From the NCBI RefSeq assembly GCF_003841465.1, contig NZ_REFZ01000002.1, forward strand, positions 62,001 to 126,000: a DNA stretch of 64,000 nucleotides, read 5' to 3'. The stretch comes from Natrarchaeobius oligotrophus. Lineage in GTDB: Archaea > Halobacteriota > Halobacteria > Halobacteriales > Natrialbaceae. Shown piece by piece: positions 34,538 to 43,186 of the stretch (position 1 is the first letter of the stretch; the number at the start of each line of letters is the position of its first letter). A model generated the notes under the pieces. The model saw only the letters and a program-made list of their open reading frames with translations. It had not been told where the DNA came from and searched no databases. The translations under genes were made by a program, and so were the position numbers.

Positions 34538-35425
34538 GTGATCGACGTCGTCGGCGTATCGCTCGCGATCGCGGCAGCCGTCGCGCTCTCGGTCGCCGTC
34601 ATCTGTCTTCGCGTCGGAACCGACGCGGGTCGCTCGGTGGACGCGCTCGTCGTCGTTTTGTTCGTCAACATCCTGCTTCTCGTTCCCGTCACCGTCGTGA
34701 TCGCGGATCCGACCGCCGAACTGACGCCGACCGCGATCGGCGCGTTCGCGATGGCGGGACTGGTCGGAACGTTCGTCGGTCGAGCGTTCTTCTACGCGAG
34801 CATCGAACGGGTCGGTGCGAGTCGATCGGAGCCGATTCGCGCGTCGCAGCCGATCTACGCGACGCTCGCGGCGATCGTCGTCTTGGGCGAGGTGCTGACG
34901 TTCGAACACTTCGTCGGGATCGTGCTGATCGTCCTCGGCGTCGGCGCGATCTCCTGGGAAACCGCGTCCTCGTCGATGGAGTACACGGGACGAACGTACG
35001 ACCTCGCGTTCCCGTTCGTCGCGGCCGTTTTCTACGGCGTCGAGCCGATCTTCGCGAAGATCGGATTCGCCGACGGGACGTCCGTGCTCGTCGGCCTCTC
35101 GATCAAAACCGTCGCGGCGACGGTCGGCTTTCTCGCCTACCTCCGGTGGCGAAACGCGCTTCCCACGGCGACGGACCTCGCATCGGGATCGCTTCGGTGG
35201 TACGTGGCCGCGGGCGTCGCGAACACGGCGTTTCTGTTCGCCTACTACGCCGCACTCGAGATCGCACCCGTCGTGTTAGTCGTTCCGATCATCCAGGTGA
35301 GCCCGCTGCTCGTCGCCGTGCTCTCGTTCGTCTTCCTGAAGCGCCTCGAGAACGTCACGCTTCCGCTCGTTCTCTCGGCACTCGTCGTCGTCGTGGGCGG
35401 CGTGCTCGTGTCGCTTCACGGCTGA
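34538..35425 (+). CDS. EamA/DMT-family transporter
   Basis: A 295-residue ten-helix exporter, paralogue of the one at 32.1-33.0 kb: GTFVGRAFFYASIERVGASRSEP and VANTAFLFAYYAALEIAPVVLVVPIIQVSPLL. The start is GTG at 34538; twelve bases around it (TGATCGACGTCG) also occur 35 nt upstream after an ATG that opens only a 12-codon frame ending at the real start, possibly a small leader or a local duplication. Substrate unknown. Confidence 0.87.
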   Translation: MIDVVGVSLAIAAAVALSVAVICLRVGTDAGRSVDALVVVLFVNILLLVPVTVVIADPTAELTPTAIGAFAMAGLVGTFVGRAFFYASIERVGASRSEPIRASQPIYATLAAIVVLGEVLTFEHFVGIVLIVLGVGAISWETASSSMEYTGRTYDLAFPFVAAVFYGVEPIFAKIGFADGTSVLVGLSIKTVAATVGFLAYLRWRNALPTATDLASGSLRWYVAAGVANTAFLFAYYAALEIAPVVLVVPIIQVSPLLVAVLSFVFLKRLENVTLPLVLSALVVVVGGVLVSLHG

Positions 35426-35438
35426 AAACGACCGGAAT

Positions 35439-35459
35439 ACACACCCTCAGTGTGTGTAT
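35439..35459 (+). promoter_or_regulatory. Palindromic operator-like motif, copy 2
   Basis: The most symmetric copy: AATACACAC and its exact complement GTGTGTATT (35436-35444 and 35452-35460) flank 7 nt. Identical at 19 of 21 positions to the copy at 17388. It is 44 nt upstream of the CoA-transferase TATA box and just behind the DMT gene, so it could be an operator or a terminator stem for the DMT transcript; the repeated core favours an operator. Confidence 0.5.
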
Positions 35460-35468
35460 TATTTACTG

Positions 35469-35489
35469 GCTTGCGAGTTACCCGCAAGC
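35469..35489 (+). repeat. 7-bp inverted repeat before CoA-transferase promoter
   Basis: GCTTGCG (35469-35475) and CGCAAGC (35483-35489) around 7 nt, between the operator-like motif and the TATA box at 35504. Confidence 0.45.
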
Positions 35490-35503
35490 GAACGCGACGA
35501 AAC

Positions 35504-35513
35504 GGTTTATAGT
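35504..35513 (+). promoter_or_regulatory. TATA box for CoA-transferase operon
   Basis: GGTTTATAGT, 33 nt upstream of the ATG at 35547. Confidence 0.55.
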
Positions 35514-35546
35514 GGACGGCCAGTACGTGGGTAGTATACCGTTGAC

Positions 35547-36440
35547 ATGCCACGCGATAGATCCACGACGCTCTCGGACGCAGTCGGACGCATCGAACCT
35601 GGAAGTACGGTCGCGATGGGACTGGCCCTCGAGCACGCGATCCCGTTCGCGGTCGGCCACGAGCTGATCAGGCGGAAACGGGACGAGCTGACGCTCGTCG
35701 GGCCGATCAGCGATGTGCTGTTCGACCAGCTCGTCGGTGCCGATCTGGTCGATCGGATCCGCGCGGCGTGGATCGGCAACGCGAGCGCGGGAAGCGGTTA
35801 CTGCTTTCGCCGCGCGGTCGAATCCGGCGCGCTCGACGTCGAGGACCACTCGAATCTGAGCCTGGCGATGGCGCTGCACGCCGGCTCGCTCGGCGTCTCC
35901 TACCTGCCGACGCGGTCGTTGCTCGGAAGCGACCTCCTCTCGGAGGAGTCGCCGTTCCGGGAGACGGAGTGTCCGTTCACCGGCGAGCAACAGGTGCTCG
36001 TTCCGGCGATCGAACCCGACTGGGCCGTCGTCCACGCACAGCGCGCCGATCGATACGGCGACGCACACTGCTGGGGAAGTCTCGGGGTCACCGAGCAAGC
36101 GGTCGGTGCGGCCGATCGCGTGCTGGTCACCTGCGAGGAACTCGTCGAGCCCTCGGCGATCAAGAGCGACCCCGACCGCGTCGTCGTCGCCCGGGATCAG
36201 GTCGACGCCGTCGTCGAGTGTCCGCTGGGCGCACATCCGAGCCCGCTGACCGGTTACTACCGACGCGATCACGAGGCCTACTTCTCGTATCACGATCGGA
36301 CGGAGACGCCGGAGGGGTACAGCGAGTGGGCCGACGAGTGGGTCTACGGCGTCGATCGCGAGGAGTACGTCGATCGAGTCGATTCGGAGCTGCGTGATCT
36401 CGAGAAAACGGTCGCCGCGGAGGTGCGCTATGGACGCTGA
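35547..36440 (+). CDS. Family I CoA-transferase, alpha subunit
   Basis: A 297-residue GctA-like subunit. Seen: GSTVAMGLALEHAIPFAVGHELI near the N-terminus, GNASAGSGYCFRRAVE near 75-90 and the substrate-side TGYYRRDHEAY segment. With the overlapping beta gene (11 nt) it forms a hetero-oligomer transferring CoA from a donor thioester to an organic acid. It parallels the pair at 50.9-52.5 kb; both have the alpha C-terminal W.DEWV(Y/H)GV element. Substrate unknown: 3-oxoacids, dicarboxylates or aromatic acids. Confidence 0.9.
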   Translation: MPRDRSTTLSDAVGRIEPGSTVAMGLALEHAIPFAVGHELIRRKRDELTLVGPISDVLFDQLVGADLVDRIRAAWIGNASAGSGYCFRRAVESGALDVEDHSNLSLAMALHAGSLGVSYLPTRSLLGSDLLSEESPFRETECPFTGEQQVLVPAIEPDWAVVHAQRADRYGDAHCWGSLGVTEQAVGAADRVLVTCEELVEPSAIKSDPDRVVVARDQVDAVVECPLGAHPSPLTGYYRRDHEAYFSYHDRTETPEGYSEWADEWVYGVDREEYVDRVDSELRDLEKTVAAEVRYGR

Positions 36441-37194
36441 GTACACGAGTCGGGAGCTGATGGTGACGACCGCCGCGAACGAGATCCGCGACGACGAGTG
36501 CGCGTTCGTCGGCATGCGGCTTCCGTTGCTCGCCTACCAGGTCGCCGTCAGCACGCACGCGCCGAACGCGCTCGCGGTGTTCGAAAACGGCACGATCCGT
36601 GACGCGCCGTCGTCGAAACTCATCTACACGATGGGCGACCTCGCACACCTCGATCGGTCCGTCAGTACCACCGGCATGCTCGACATCATGGGACGCCTCC
36701 AGCGAGGCGACGTCGACGTCGGCTTCATCGGCGGCGCGGAGATCGATCGGTACGGCAACCTCAACACGACGCAGGTCCGCGCCGGCGACCGGACGATTCG
36801 GCTTCCGGGAAGCGGCGGAGCCTGCGACATCTCGGTGCTCTCGGATCGGACCGTCATCATCATGCCCCACGAATCACGGCGGTTCGTGGAGTCCGTGACC
36901 TACCGGACGAGTCCCGGCCACGGCGATGGTGGCGACTGGCGCGAAGAACGCGGCCTCCGCGGCGGCGGTCCCGACGCCCTCATCACGACGAAGGGCGTCT
37001 TCTGCTTTCGCGACGGCGAACTCACTCTGCGGTCGGTCCACCCCGGCGTCACCGTCGAGGAGATTCGCGATACGATTCCCTGGAACCTGGAAACCGTGGG
37101 AGACGACGGCTCGGTCGAGACGACACCCGAACCGACGGCGACGGAACTCGAGTACGTTCGCGAGTTCGATCCGGACGGCTTCTGGACGCGGTGA
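36430..37194 (+). CDS. Family I CoA-transferase, beta subunit
   Basis: A 254-residue GctB-like subunit carrying the catalytic glutamate, Glu52 in VFENGTI, and the GSGGACDIS/GFIGGAEIDRYGNLN signatures. The ATG at 36430 overlaps the alpha gene by 11 nt; the open frame upstream belongs to the alpha-gene region and lacks similarity. Forms an active enzyme with the preceding subunit. Confidence 0.9.
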   Translation: MDAEYTSRELMVTTAANEIRDDECAFVGMRLPLLAYQVAVSTHAPNALAVFENGTIRDAPSSKLIYTMGDLAHLDRSVSTTGMLDIMGRLQRGDVDVGFIGGAEIDRYGNLNTTQVRAGDRTIRLPGSGGACDISVLSDRTVIIMPHESRRFVESVTYRTSPGHGDGGDWREERGLRGGGPDALITTKGVFCFRDGELTLRSVHPGVTVEEIRDTIPWNLETVGDDGSVETTPEPTATELEYVREFDPDGFWTR

Positions 37195-37229
37195 CGTTCG
37201 TTAGTGACGAAAAATACTCGTCGGTGTTC

Positions 37230-37622
37230 TTACGGGTTCGGCGTGACGAGGACCGGCCGATCCGAACCCAGTAACACCTGCTGTGAGACGCTGCCGAACA
37301 GCGCTTTCCCGGCCGGCGTCCGCTTTCTCCCGCCCACGCAGATGAGGTCTGCTCCCTGTTCTGCCGCGTACTGGACGAGATACTCCGACGGTTCTCCGTT
37401 CCCCTCGTGGACCTCGCACTGGATCCCCCGTTCCTCGAGGGTCTCTGCCACCGCGGCGACGGCCTCGATGTCGTCGATCGAGGTGTCGGGTGCCTTGAAC
37501 GTGAACGTGTGTACGACGGTCACGGTGATCTCGTCCGGCGCTGCCGGGAGCGAGGCGATCGTCTCGGCTTGCTCGAGTGCCCGTTCTTCGTTGTCGTCGA
37601 CGCCTGCTACGACGTGGAACAT
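37230..37622 (-). CDS. Universal stress protein (UspA family)
   Basis: A 130-residue Usp of standard length with GGRKRTPAGKALFGSVSQQVLL near 95-116, nearly matching the Usp at 33.8 kb. A minus-strand CATTTATCAC box (37647-37656) is 25 nt upstream of the ATG. Probably binds ATP. Lies convergent to the CoA-transferase operon and divergent from a binding-lipoprotein gene. Confidence 0.9.
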   Translation of the reverse strand: MFHVVAGVDDNEERALEQAETIASLPAAPDEITVTVVHTFTFKAPDTSIDDIEAVAAVAETLEERGIQCEVHEGNGEPSEYLVQYAAEQGADLICVGGRKRTPAGKALFGSVSQQVLLGSDRPVLVTPNP

Positions 37623-37757
37623 ACGTATCGAAGGACTGCGGCCGGAGTGATAAATGGAACCGGTCGTTTTCGTTTGTCTGGAGTTTCGATTTCACGCTCC
37701 CGTTCTCCGTCCCAACTCGGTTGCCGGTGGTGACCTGTCCGCACGCGAGTGGAAACC

Positions 37758-37765
37758 TTCATATT
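37758..37765 (+). promoter_or_regulatory. TATA-like box for third binding lipoprotein
   Basis: TTCATATT, 24 nt upstream of the ATG at 37789; a second AT-rich GATATATT is closer (37773-37780). Confidence 0.45.
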
Positions 37766-37788
37766 CAGGGACGATATATTTGTGCGAT

Positions 37789-38856
37789 ATGGTAACGTAC
37801 CCAGACCGGCGGACAGTGCTCAAATCGGCGATCGGTGCCAGCGTGGTGGGACTCGCAGGCTGCGTGGGCGACGAAAACGGTGACGGCACGGACGACGGCA
37901 ACGGCGGAACCGACGACGGCGGTAACGGCGAAACCGACGACGGCGCAGACGACGTGGATTTCCCCGACGAGATTCAGATCGGCGTGCCGTCGCCGACGGA
38001 GCCGGTGTACGCGTTCCCGATCTACGGCGAGTTCCAGTCCAGTCTCGAGGAGCAGGGAACGACGCTCGAGCGGACGATGTTCAACGGATTCACGCCGATG
38101 GTGGCCGCGCTCATCAGCGGTGAGATCGACTTCGGCTACCTCACGGTCGAAGGCATCGTCGGTGCGATCAACGAGGGCTTCCCGGTCGTCGCGTTCAGCG
38201 GCTTCCTCGACGAGTACGTCTTCGTGATGATTTCGAGTCCCGAAGTCGACACCTGGGACGACCTCGAGGGCGGACGGGCGGCGACGCACTCGCCGAACTC
38301 GATGTCGACCGTCGTCGGCGAGGTGATGATCGACGAGGAGCTCGGATCGGACGCGGTCGACCTGATCAACATCCTCGGCGCGACCGACCGACTCGCTGCG
38401 CTCGAGGCGGGCGAGGTGGACGCCGCGATCGTTCCTTACAGCGCCGCGCTCAACGCCGAGGAAGAGGGGATCGGATCGATCCTGGCTGCACCCTGGGAGT
38501 ACGAGCGTCTCCAGTCGAACCTCGCCTCGGCGTGGATCACGCTCGAGGAGACCTACGACGAGAACACCGATCTCTATCGGACGATGGCCGACGAACTCAG
38601 CGCCTCGTACGAGGCCACCTACGACGGCGACCTGGTCGAGGTGACCGAGCAGTCGCTGGCCGGCGGCGGCGACGTCTTCCCGGACTACGGACAGGACATC
38701 TGGGAGCGGTCGCTCGAGACGGTTCGGGACATCGACGTCTGGCCGCGCGACGGGGACATCCCGGCGGAGAACTTAGAGCGCAGCCAGGACGTCCTGGTCG
38801 ACACGGGCATCCTCGAGGAGGACGATCGCATCGACGACGGCTTCATCCGCATCTGA
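37789..38856 (+). CDS. ABC-type substrate-binding lipoprotein (TauA/NMT1-like), Tat-exported
   Basis: A 355-residue binding protein: DRRTVLKSA twin-arginine motif (Arg7-Arg8), lipobox LAGC with Cys25, Gly/Asp/Asn-rich linker, mature domain from FPDEIQIGVPSPTEP. Third paralogue of the family in the window. It is an orphan: no ABC permease or ATPase within 9 kb, so it may feed one of the permease pairs at 21.8-23.5 or 26.5-28.0 kb. Start chosen as the ATG giving a compact Tat signal; the longer open frame lacks one. Confidence 0.9.
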   Translation: MVTYPDRRTVLKSAIGASVVGLAGCVGDENGDGTDDGNGGTDDGGNGETDDGADDVDFPDEIQIGVPSPTEPVYAFPIYGEFQSSLEEQGTTLERTMFNGFTPMVAALISGEIDFGYLTVEGIVGAINEGFPVVAFSGFLDEYVFVMISSPEVDTWDDLEGGRAATHSPNSMSTVVGEVMIDEELGSDAVDLINILGATDRLAALEAGEVDAAIVPYSAALNAEEEGIGSILAAPWEYERLQSNLASAWITLEETYDENTDLYRTMADELSASYEATYDGDLVEVTEQSLAGGGDVFPDYGQDIWERSLETVRDIDVWPRDGDIPAENLERSQDVLVDTGILEEDDRIDDGFIRI

Positions 38857-39044
38857 GTCGGGTCGCGGCGACGACCGAGCGAGAGTCGGCGGCGATTCGG
38901 CCACGACGGGTCGACTCCGATCCCGGTGTTCGGCGTGTTGATCCGGTCCCAGTGAGGATCGGTTTCCGGCTGCACCGGTGACAAGGGTTCGGGCTTGCCC
39001 CTTTCTCAACCGTTAAACCGCAGTTTGGTCCTTTATCCATTCCA

Positions 39045-40466
39045 ATGCTTCGCTCTCTCGCGTCCTTCCTCGCGACTCTCCTCGAGCGCGGAAACGTCAT
39101 CGAGCGGTCCCGCCTGCGGGCGACTCTGGATCTCGCCTGGCCACGGGTGGTGACGGGATTCGCGCGCACCTCGAAGCAGACCGCGGACGTCGCGATGGTC
39201 GGAATCGTTCTCGGCGCTCCCGCCATCGCGGGACTCGCGTTCGCTTACGCGTACTGGCAGCTGGTCGAACGCCTCTCGCTGGGTCTCTCCGGCGGAACGA
39301 TCAGCCTCGTCTCCCAGTACTACGGCGGCGACCAGTCGGACATGGCCAACCGGGCGATCACCCAGAGCTGTCTGCTCGCGACCGCGTTTTCGTTGCCGTT
39401 TATCGCGCTGTTCTGGTTCGGTGCGGAACCGCTCATCGGCCTGCTCGGCGCCGAGCCAGCCGCCCTCGAGTACGGGACGATCTACCTCACGTTGCTCGCG
39501 CCGGCGCTTTTGTTCGAGTTCTACAACAAGATCGCGAGCAGGGTGTTCGCCGGCGTCGGCGACACCTTCACGCCGATGGTCATCCGGGCGGGGGGTGCGG
39601 CGCTCAACATCCTCATCAACGCGGTGTTGATCTTCGGATTCGGGATGGGCGTCGCCGGTGCCGCGATCGGAACGGTCGTCGCGACCGTCCTCATCACCGC
39701 CGGACTGGCGTGGGGACTGCTCGGCCGACCGTATCCGCGCCGCGGGAGCCTGCCGGTCAGGCTGACGCTCTCGGGGCCGACGATCGACACCACCCTGTTG
39801 CAGCCGCTGGTCCGGGTTAGCACGCCGCTGATCTTTCAGGAGGTTTCGCGCGCCGTCGCGGTGTTCCCGCTGCTGGCCATCGCCGGCTTCTTCGGCTCCG
39901 TCGTCGTCGCCGCCTACGAAATCGGTCGTCGCGTCCGCGACCTGATGAACAGCCTCTCGTGGGGCTTTTCGATCGCCTCGAGCAGCCTCGTCGGACGTCA
40001 CCTCGGTGCCGACGAGGAGGGGATGGCGACGAACTACGGCGACGAGATCATCCGCTTTTCGTTCGTCGCGTACGTCGCGTTCGCGTCGGTCGTGATCCTC
40101 TTTGCCGACCAGATCGCGCTCGTGTTCGTCGACGATCCGGAGGCGCTCTCGCACGCCTCGACGTTCGTTCAGCTCGCGGCGCTCGCGACCATCGGCCTCG
40201 GCATCGACTCCTCCGCGACCGGCGCGCTCCGCGGGGCCGGCGACACCCGCTGGCCGTTCTACGGTGCGCTCGTCGGTCTCTACGTGTTCACGATCCCCGT
40301 CGCGTATCTCGGCGTGATCACCCCGCTCGGCGTGGCCGCGCTGTACGTCGCCATGCTCACCGAGACGTACATCTCGGCGGCGATCACGCTCTATCGTTAC
40401 CGAACCGGCGCGTGGCGCGGCGTCAGCCGTTCCATTCGAAAGCGGGCGGAACAGTCGACGAACTGA
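39045..40466 (+). CDS. MATE-family efflux transporter
   Basis: A 473-residue membrane protein with about 12 helices in two halves, each with MATE-like elements (FARTSKQTADVAMVGIVLGAPAIAGLAF; GFSIASSSLVGRHLGADEE; SSATGALRGAGDTRWPFYG). Na+- or H+-driven export of organic cations or other toxic compounds, plausibly protecting against aromatic intermediates. Stand-alone gene. Confidence 0.92.
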   Translation: MLRSLASFLATLLERGNVIERSRLRATLDLAWPRVVTGFARTSKQTADVAMVGIVLGAPAIAGLAFAYAYWQLVERLSLGLSGGTISLVSQYYGGDQSDMANRAITQSCLLATAFSLPFIALFWFGAEPLIGLLGAEPAALEYGTIYLTLLAPALLFEFYNKIASRVFAGVGDTFTPMVIRAGGAALNILINAVLIFGFGMGVAGAAIGTVVATVLITAGLAWGLLGRPYPRRGSLPVRLTLSGPTIDTTLLQPLVRVSTPLIFQEVSRAVAVFPLLAIAGFFGSVVVAAYEIGRRVRDLMNSLSWGFSIASSSLVGRHLGADEEGMATNYGDEIIRFSFVAYVAFASVVILFADQIALVFVDDPEALSHASTFVQLAALATIGLGIDSSATGALRGAGDTRWPFYGALVGLYVFTIPVAYLGVITPLGVAALYVAMLTETYISAAITLYRYRTGAWRGVSRSIRKRAEQSTN

Positions 40467-40526
40467 GCACCGCCCCGTCACACCGAATATCCCAAACTAT
40501 TTGCTCGCAGCGGCGTACTCCCAGGT

Positions 40527-41699
40527 ATGACGGAAGCGTACGTAATCGGTGCCGGACAGACGCCGTTCGGTGCCTTCGCCGACGAGAGTTATCGGTCGCT
40601 GTTCCAGCGAGCGTACGAGTCGGCGCTCGAAAGTACGGACGGAACGATCGACTCCGACGACGTCGACGAAGCCGTGATCGGCACGCTCGGCGTCGGCGGC
40701 CGCCAGCTCGGCCTCTCCGGGCCCGCGGTCACCGAGCACGTCGGTCTGGATGGAGTGCCCTGCACCCGCGTCGAGAACGCCTGTGCGGCCGGCGGTTACG
40801 CCGTTCGACAGGCCGTTCAGGCGGTCCGAAGCGGGATGGCCGACCTCGTCGTCGCCGGCGGCTTCGAGGTGATGACCGACATGAGCGGCGACCTCACGAA
40901 GTACTGGCTGGGCGTCAGCGGCGAGACCGAGTGGGAGCGCCTGACCGGAACCACCTTCGCCGGCGTCTACGCCCAGATGGCCAGCGCCTACATGGACCGC
41001 TACGACGTCGACACCGAACCGTTCTCGCGGGTCGCCGTAAAGAATCACGCCAACGGCGCGAAAAATCCGAACGCCCACCTGGGCTTTACCTGCTCGCTCG
41101 AGGACGCGGAGGGTGGGGCCCCCGTTGCGGATCCGCTGAACCTCTATCACTGCTGTCCGACCTCGGACGGTGCCGCGGTCGCTCTCGTCGCCAGCGAGGC
41201 GTTCCTCGAGGACTACGACGGCGACCGGATCCGCGTCGCCGGCGTCGGGGCGTCGTCGGACCCGGTCGGACTCGCGGACCGCGACACGTACACGGCGATC
41301 CCCGCGAGCGAGCGCGCGGCGGAGGCGGCCTACGAGATGGCCGACGTCGGCCCGGCGGAGATCGACTTCGCGGAGGTCCACGACTGCTTCGCCATCGCGG
41401 AGGTGCTCGCCTACGAGGACCTCGGACTCTGCGAGCGCGGCGAAGCGCCCACGCTGCTCGAGAACGGGACGACAGACCTCGACGGCGACCTCCCGGTCAA
41501 CCCCTCGGGCGGCCTCAAATCCAAGGGCCATCCCATCGGCGCGACCGGCACCGGCCAGGTCGCCGAGGTGTTCAAACAGCTCACCGGCAACGCGGGGGAG
41601 AGACAGCTCGACGATCCCCGGCGCGGGCTGACCCACAACGTGGGTGGAAGCGGCGGCGCTGCCGTCGTTCACGTCTTCGAACGGGAGGTGGCGGAATGA
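40527..41699 (+). CDS. Thiolase-family acyltransferase (SCP2-thiolase type)
   Basis: A 390-residue thiolase-fold enzyme. Nucleophile Cys86 in RVENACAAGG, HDCFAIAE in place of the NEAF/NEAH motif, and the C-terminal GHPIGATGTGQ histidine near 335. This archaeal/SCP2-like group acts as acetyl-CoA acetyltransferase or in thiolytic cleavage. Its TGA overlaps the ATG of the HMG-CoA-synthase-like/DUF35 protein by 4 nt, the arrangement seen in archaeal thiolase-DUF35 complexes where DUF35 channels CoA intermediates. Confidence 0.92.
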   Translation: MTEAYVIGAGQTPFGAFADESYRSLFQRAYESALESTDGTIDSDDVDEAVIGTLGVGGRQLGLSGPAVTEHVGLDGVPCTRVENACAAGGYAVRQAVQAVRSGMADLVVAGGFEVMTDMSGDLTKYWLGVSGETEWERLTGTTFAGVYAQMASAYMDRYDVDTEPFSRVAVKNHANGAKNPNAHLGFTCSLEDAEGGAPVADPLNLYHCCPTSDGAAVALVASEAFLEDYDGDRIRVAGVGASSDPVGLADRDTYTAIPASERAAEAAYEMADVGPAEIDFAEVHDCFAIAEVLAYEDLGLCERGEAPTLLENGTTDLDGDLPVNPSGGLKSKGHPIGATGTGQVAEVFKQLTGNAGERQLDDPRRGLTHNVGGSGGAAVVHVFEREVAE

Positions 41700-43099
41700 C
41701 GGACCGTTCCATCGCGGGCGTCGGCGCGTACGCTCCGGCCGACCGCATCTCCGCCGAGGAGTTCACGGAGGCGCTCGGGACGTTCGGCGGAACGGGCATC
41801 CGGCAGAAGGCGGTCCCCGGCGTCGACGAGGACTCGCTGACGATGGCTGCCGAGGCTGCGACGATCGCCCTCGAGACGACGGCGGTCGACGCCGGCGACG
41901 TGGACGGCCTCCTCCTCGCCACCACGACGCCGCCGATGGACGAAGAGGACCCGACGCCGAGGCTCGCGAGCATGCTCGGACTCGACCGAAGCGTCGAGAC
42001 GGAACTCCAGACGGGGAGTACCCTCGCCGGCGTCGACGCGCTGACGAGCGCCCTCGAGCGGACGGACGACACCGCCACGCTGGTCGTCGCGAGCGACGCG
42101 CCGCGTGGTGCGCCCGACAGCGCGATCGAACACGCCGCGGGTGCGGGCGCCGTTGCGCTCGTCCTCGCCGCCGACGGCTCGGCGCCGGTCGTCGACCGGG
42201 CGACTGCCTCCGAGCCGTACCCCGGAACCCGGTTCCGCCCGCACGGCTCCGGCGAGACGACGAGTCTGGACGCGACCGCCTACGAGCGGTCGTCGTTCTC
42301 CGAGACGCTGGGGGACGCCGCGGACGGCGTCGACGTCGACGGGATCGACGCCGCCGCGGTCCAGGCCCCGAACGGAAAACTGCCCTACCGGGCCGCCGGA
42401 GCGCTCGGCGTCGAGACGGACGACATCCAGCGCTGTGCGACCGTCCACGACCTCGGCGACGTCGGCGCGGCGAGCGCGCTGCTCTCGTTCGCCGCCGCCG
42501 TCGACGACGGCGCGGAGCGGGTCCTGATCGCCGGCTACGGCAGCGGCGCGTCAGCCACGGCGCTCGTCGTCGAGAACGACGGCGTCGAGACGACCCTCGA
42601 GACGGATGCGGACGGCGACGACCTGTCGTACGCCCGCTACCTGCGCCGGCGCGGCGAACTCACGAGCGGCGAACCCGACGGCGGCGGCGCGTACGTCAGC
42701 GTCCCGACCTGGAAGCGCTCGATTCCGCAGCGCCACCGGCTCGAGGCGGGCGTCTGTCCCGACTGCGGGGTGCTGTCGTTCCCGCCCGACGGCGCGTGTG
42801 ACGGCTGCGGCGGTCTCGTCGAGTACGAGCCGATCCGCCTGCCCGGAACGGGGACGGTCGAGGCGGTGACGACGATCCAGCAGGGCGGCGCGCCACCGGA
42901 GTTCGTCGAACAGCAGGCCCGAGACGGCGCGTTCCAGAGCGCCGTCGTCGCGTTCGACGGCCCGGGCGGCGAGACGGTGAGCGTTCCCGCACAGGTGATC
43001 GGCTCGGTCGAGGTCGGCGACCACGTCGAGGCGACGATCCGGCGCATCTACGAACAGGAGGACGTCATCCGGTACGGCTTCAAAGTGCGGCCGCGGTAA
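41696..43099 (+). CDS. HMG-CoA-synthase-like domain fused to DUF35 zinc ribbon/OB fold
   Basis: A 467-residue fusion. The first 330 residues have the thiolase-like fold of KAS III/HMG-CoA synthases (LLLATTTPP, AAGAGAVALVLAADG, GYGSGASATALVV). The remainder is DUF35: a zinc ribbon VCPDCG...CDGCGG near 352-373 followed by an OB fold (TVEAVTTIQQG...YGFKVRPR). The usual nucleophilic Cys is replaced: the corresponding segment ETELQTGSTLAG has Ser108, so the domain may not form an acyl-enzyme and may serve as a scaffold or acyl-CoA-binding partner of the coupled thiolase. A long open frame upstream is a shadow of MATE and thiolase genes; ATG at 41696. Confidence 0.88.
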   Translation: MTDRSIAGVGAYAPADRISAEEFTEALGTFGGTGIRQKAVPGVDEDSLTMAAEAATIALETTAVDAGDVDGLLLATTTPPMDEEDPTPRLASMLGLDRSVETELQTGSTLAGVDALTSALERTDDTATLVVASDAPRGAPDSAIEHAAGAGAVALVLAADGSAPVVDRATASEPYPGTRFRPHGSGETTSLDATAYERSSFSETLGDAADGVDVDGIDAAAVQAPNGKLPYRAAGALGVETDDIQRCATVHDLGDVGAASALLSFAAAVDDGAERVLIAGYGSGASATALVVENDGVETTLETDADGDDLSYARYLRRRGELTSGEPDGGGAYVSVPTWKRSIPQRHRLEAGVCPDCGVLSFPPDGACDGCGGLVEYEPIRLPGTGTVEAVTTIQQGGAPPEFVEQQARDGAFQSAVVAFDGPGGETVSVPAQVIGSVEVGDHVEATIRRIYEQEDVIRYGFKVRPR

Positions 43100-43156
43100 C
43101 GGCAGCCAGACCGGGCCGTTCGACCTTCTTCGACCTCGGTCCGCTCGATGATAACC

Positions 43157-43164
43157 TCTTTATC
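43157..43164 (+). promoter_or_regulatory. TATA box for hydroxyacyl-CoA dehydrogenase operon
   Basis: TCTTTATC, 23 nt upstream of the ATG at 43187. Confidence 0.6.
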
Positions 43165-43186
43165 GACCGCTCACAGAGACGAAGGT

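Noticed and set aside
39959-41695. Long upstream part of the frame ending at 43099
   Set aside because: Shadow of the MATE and thiolase genes; the real gene begins at the overlapping ATG at 41696.
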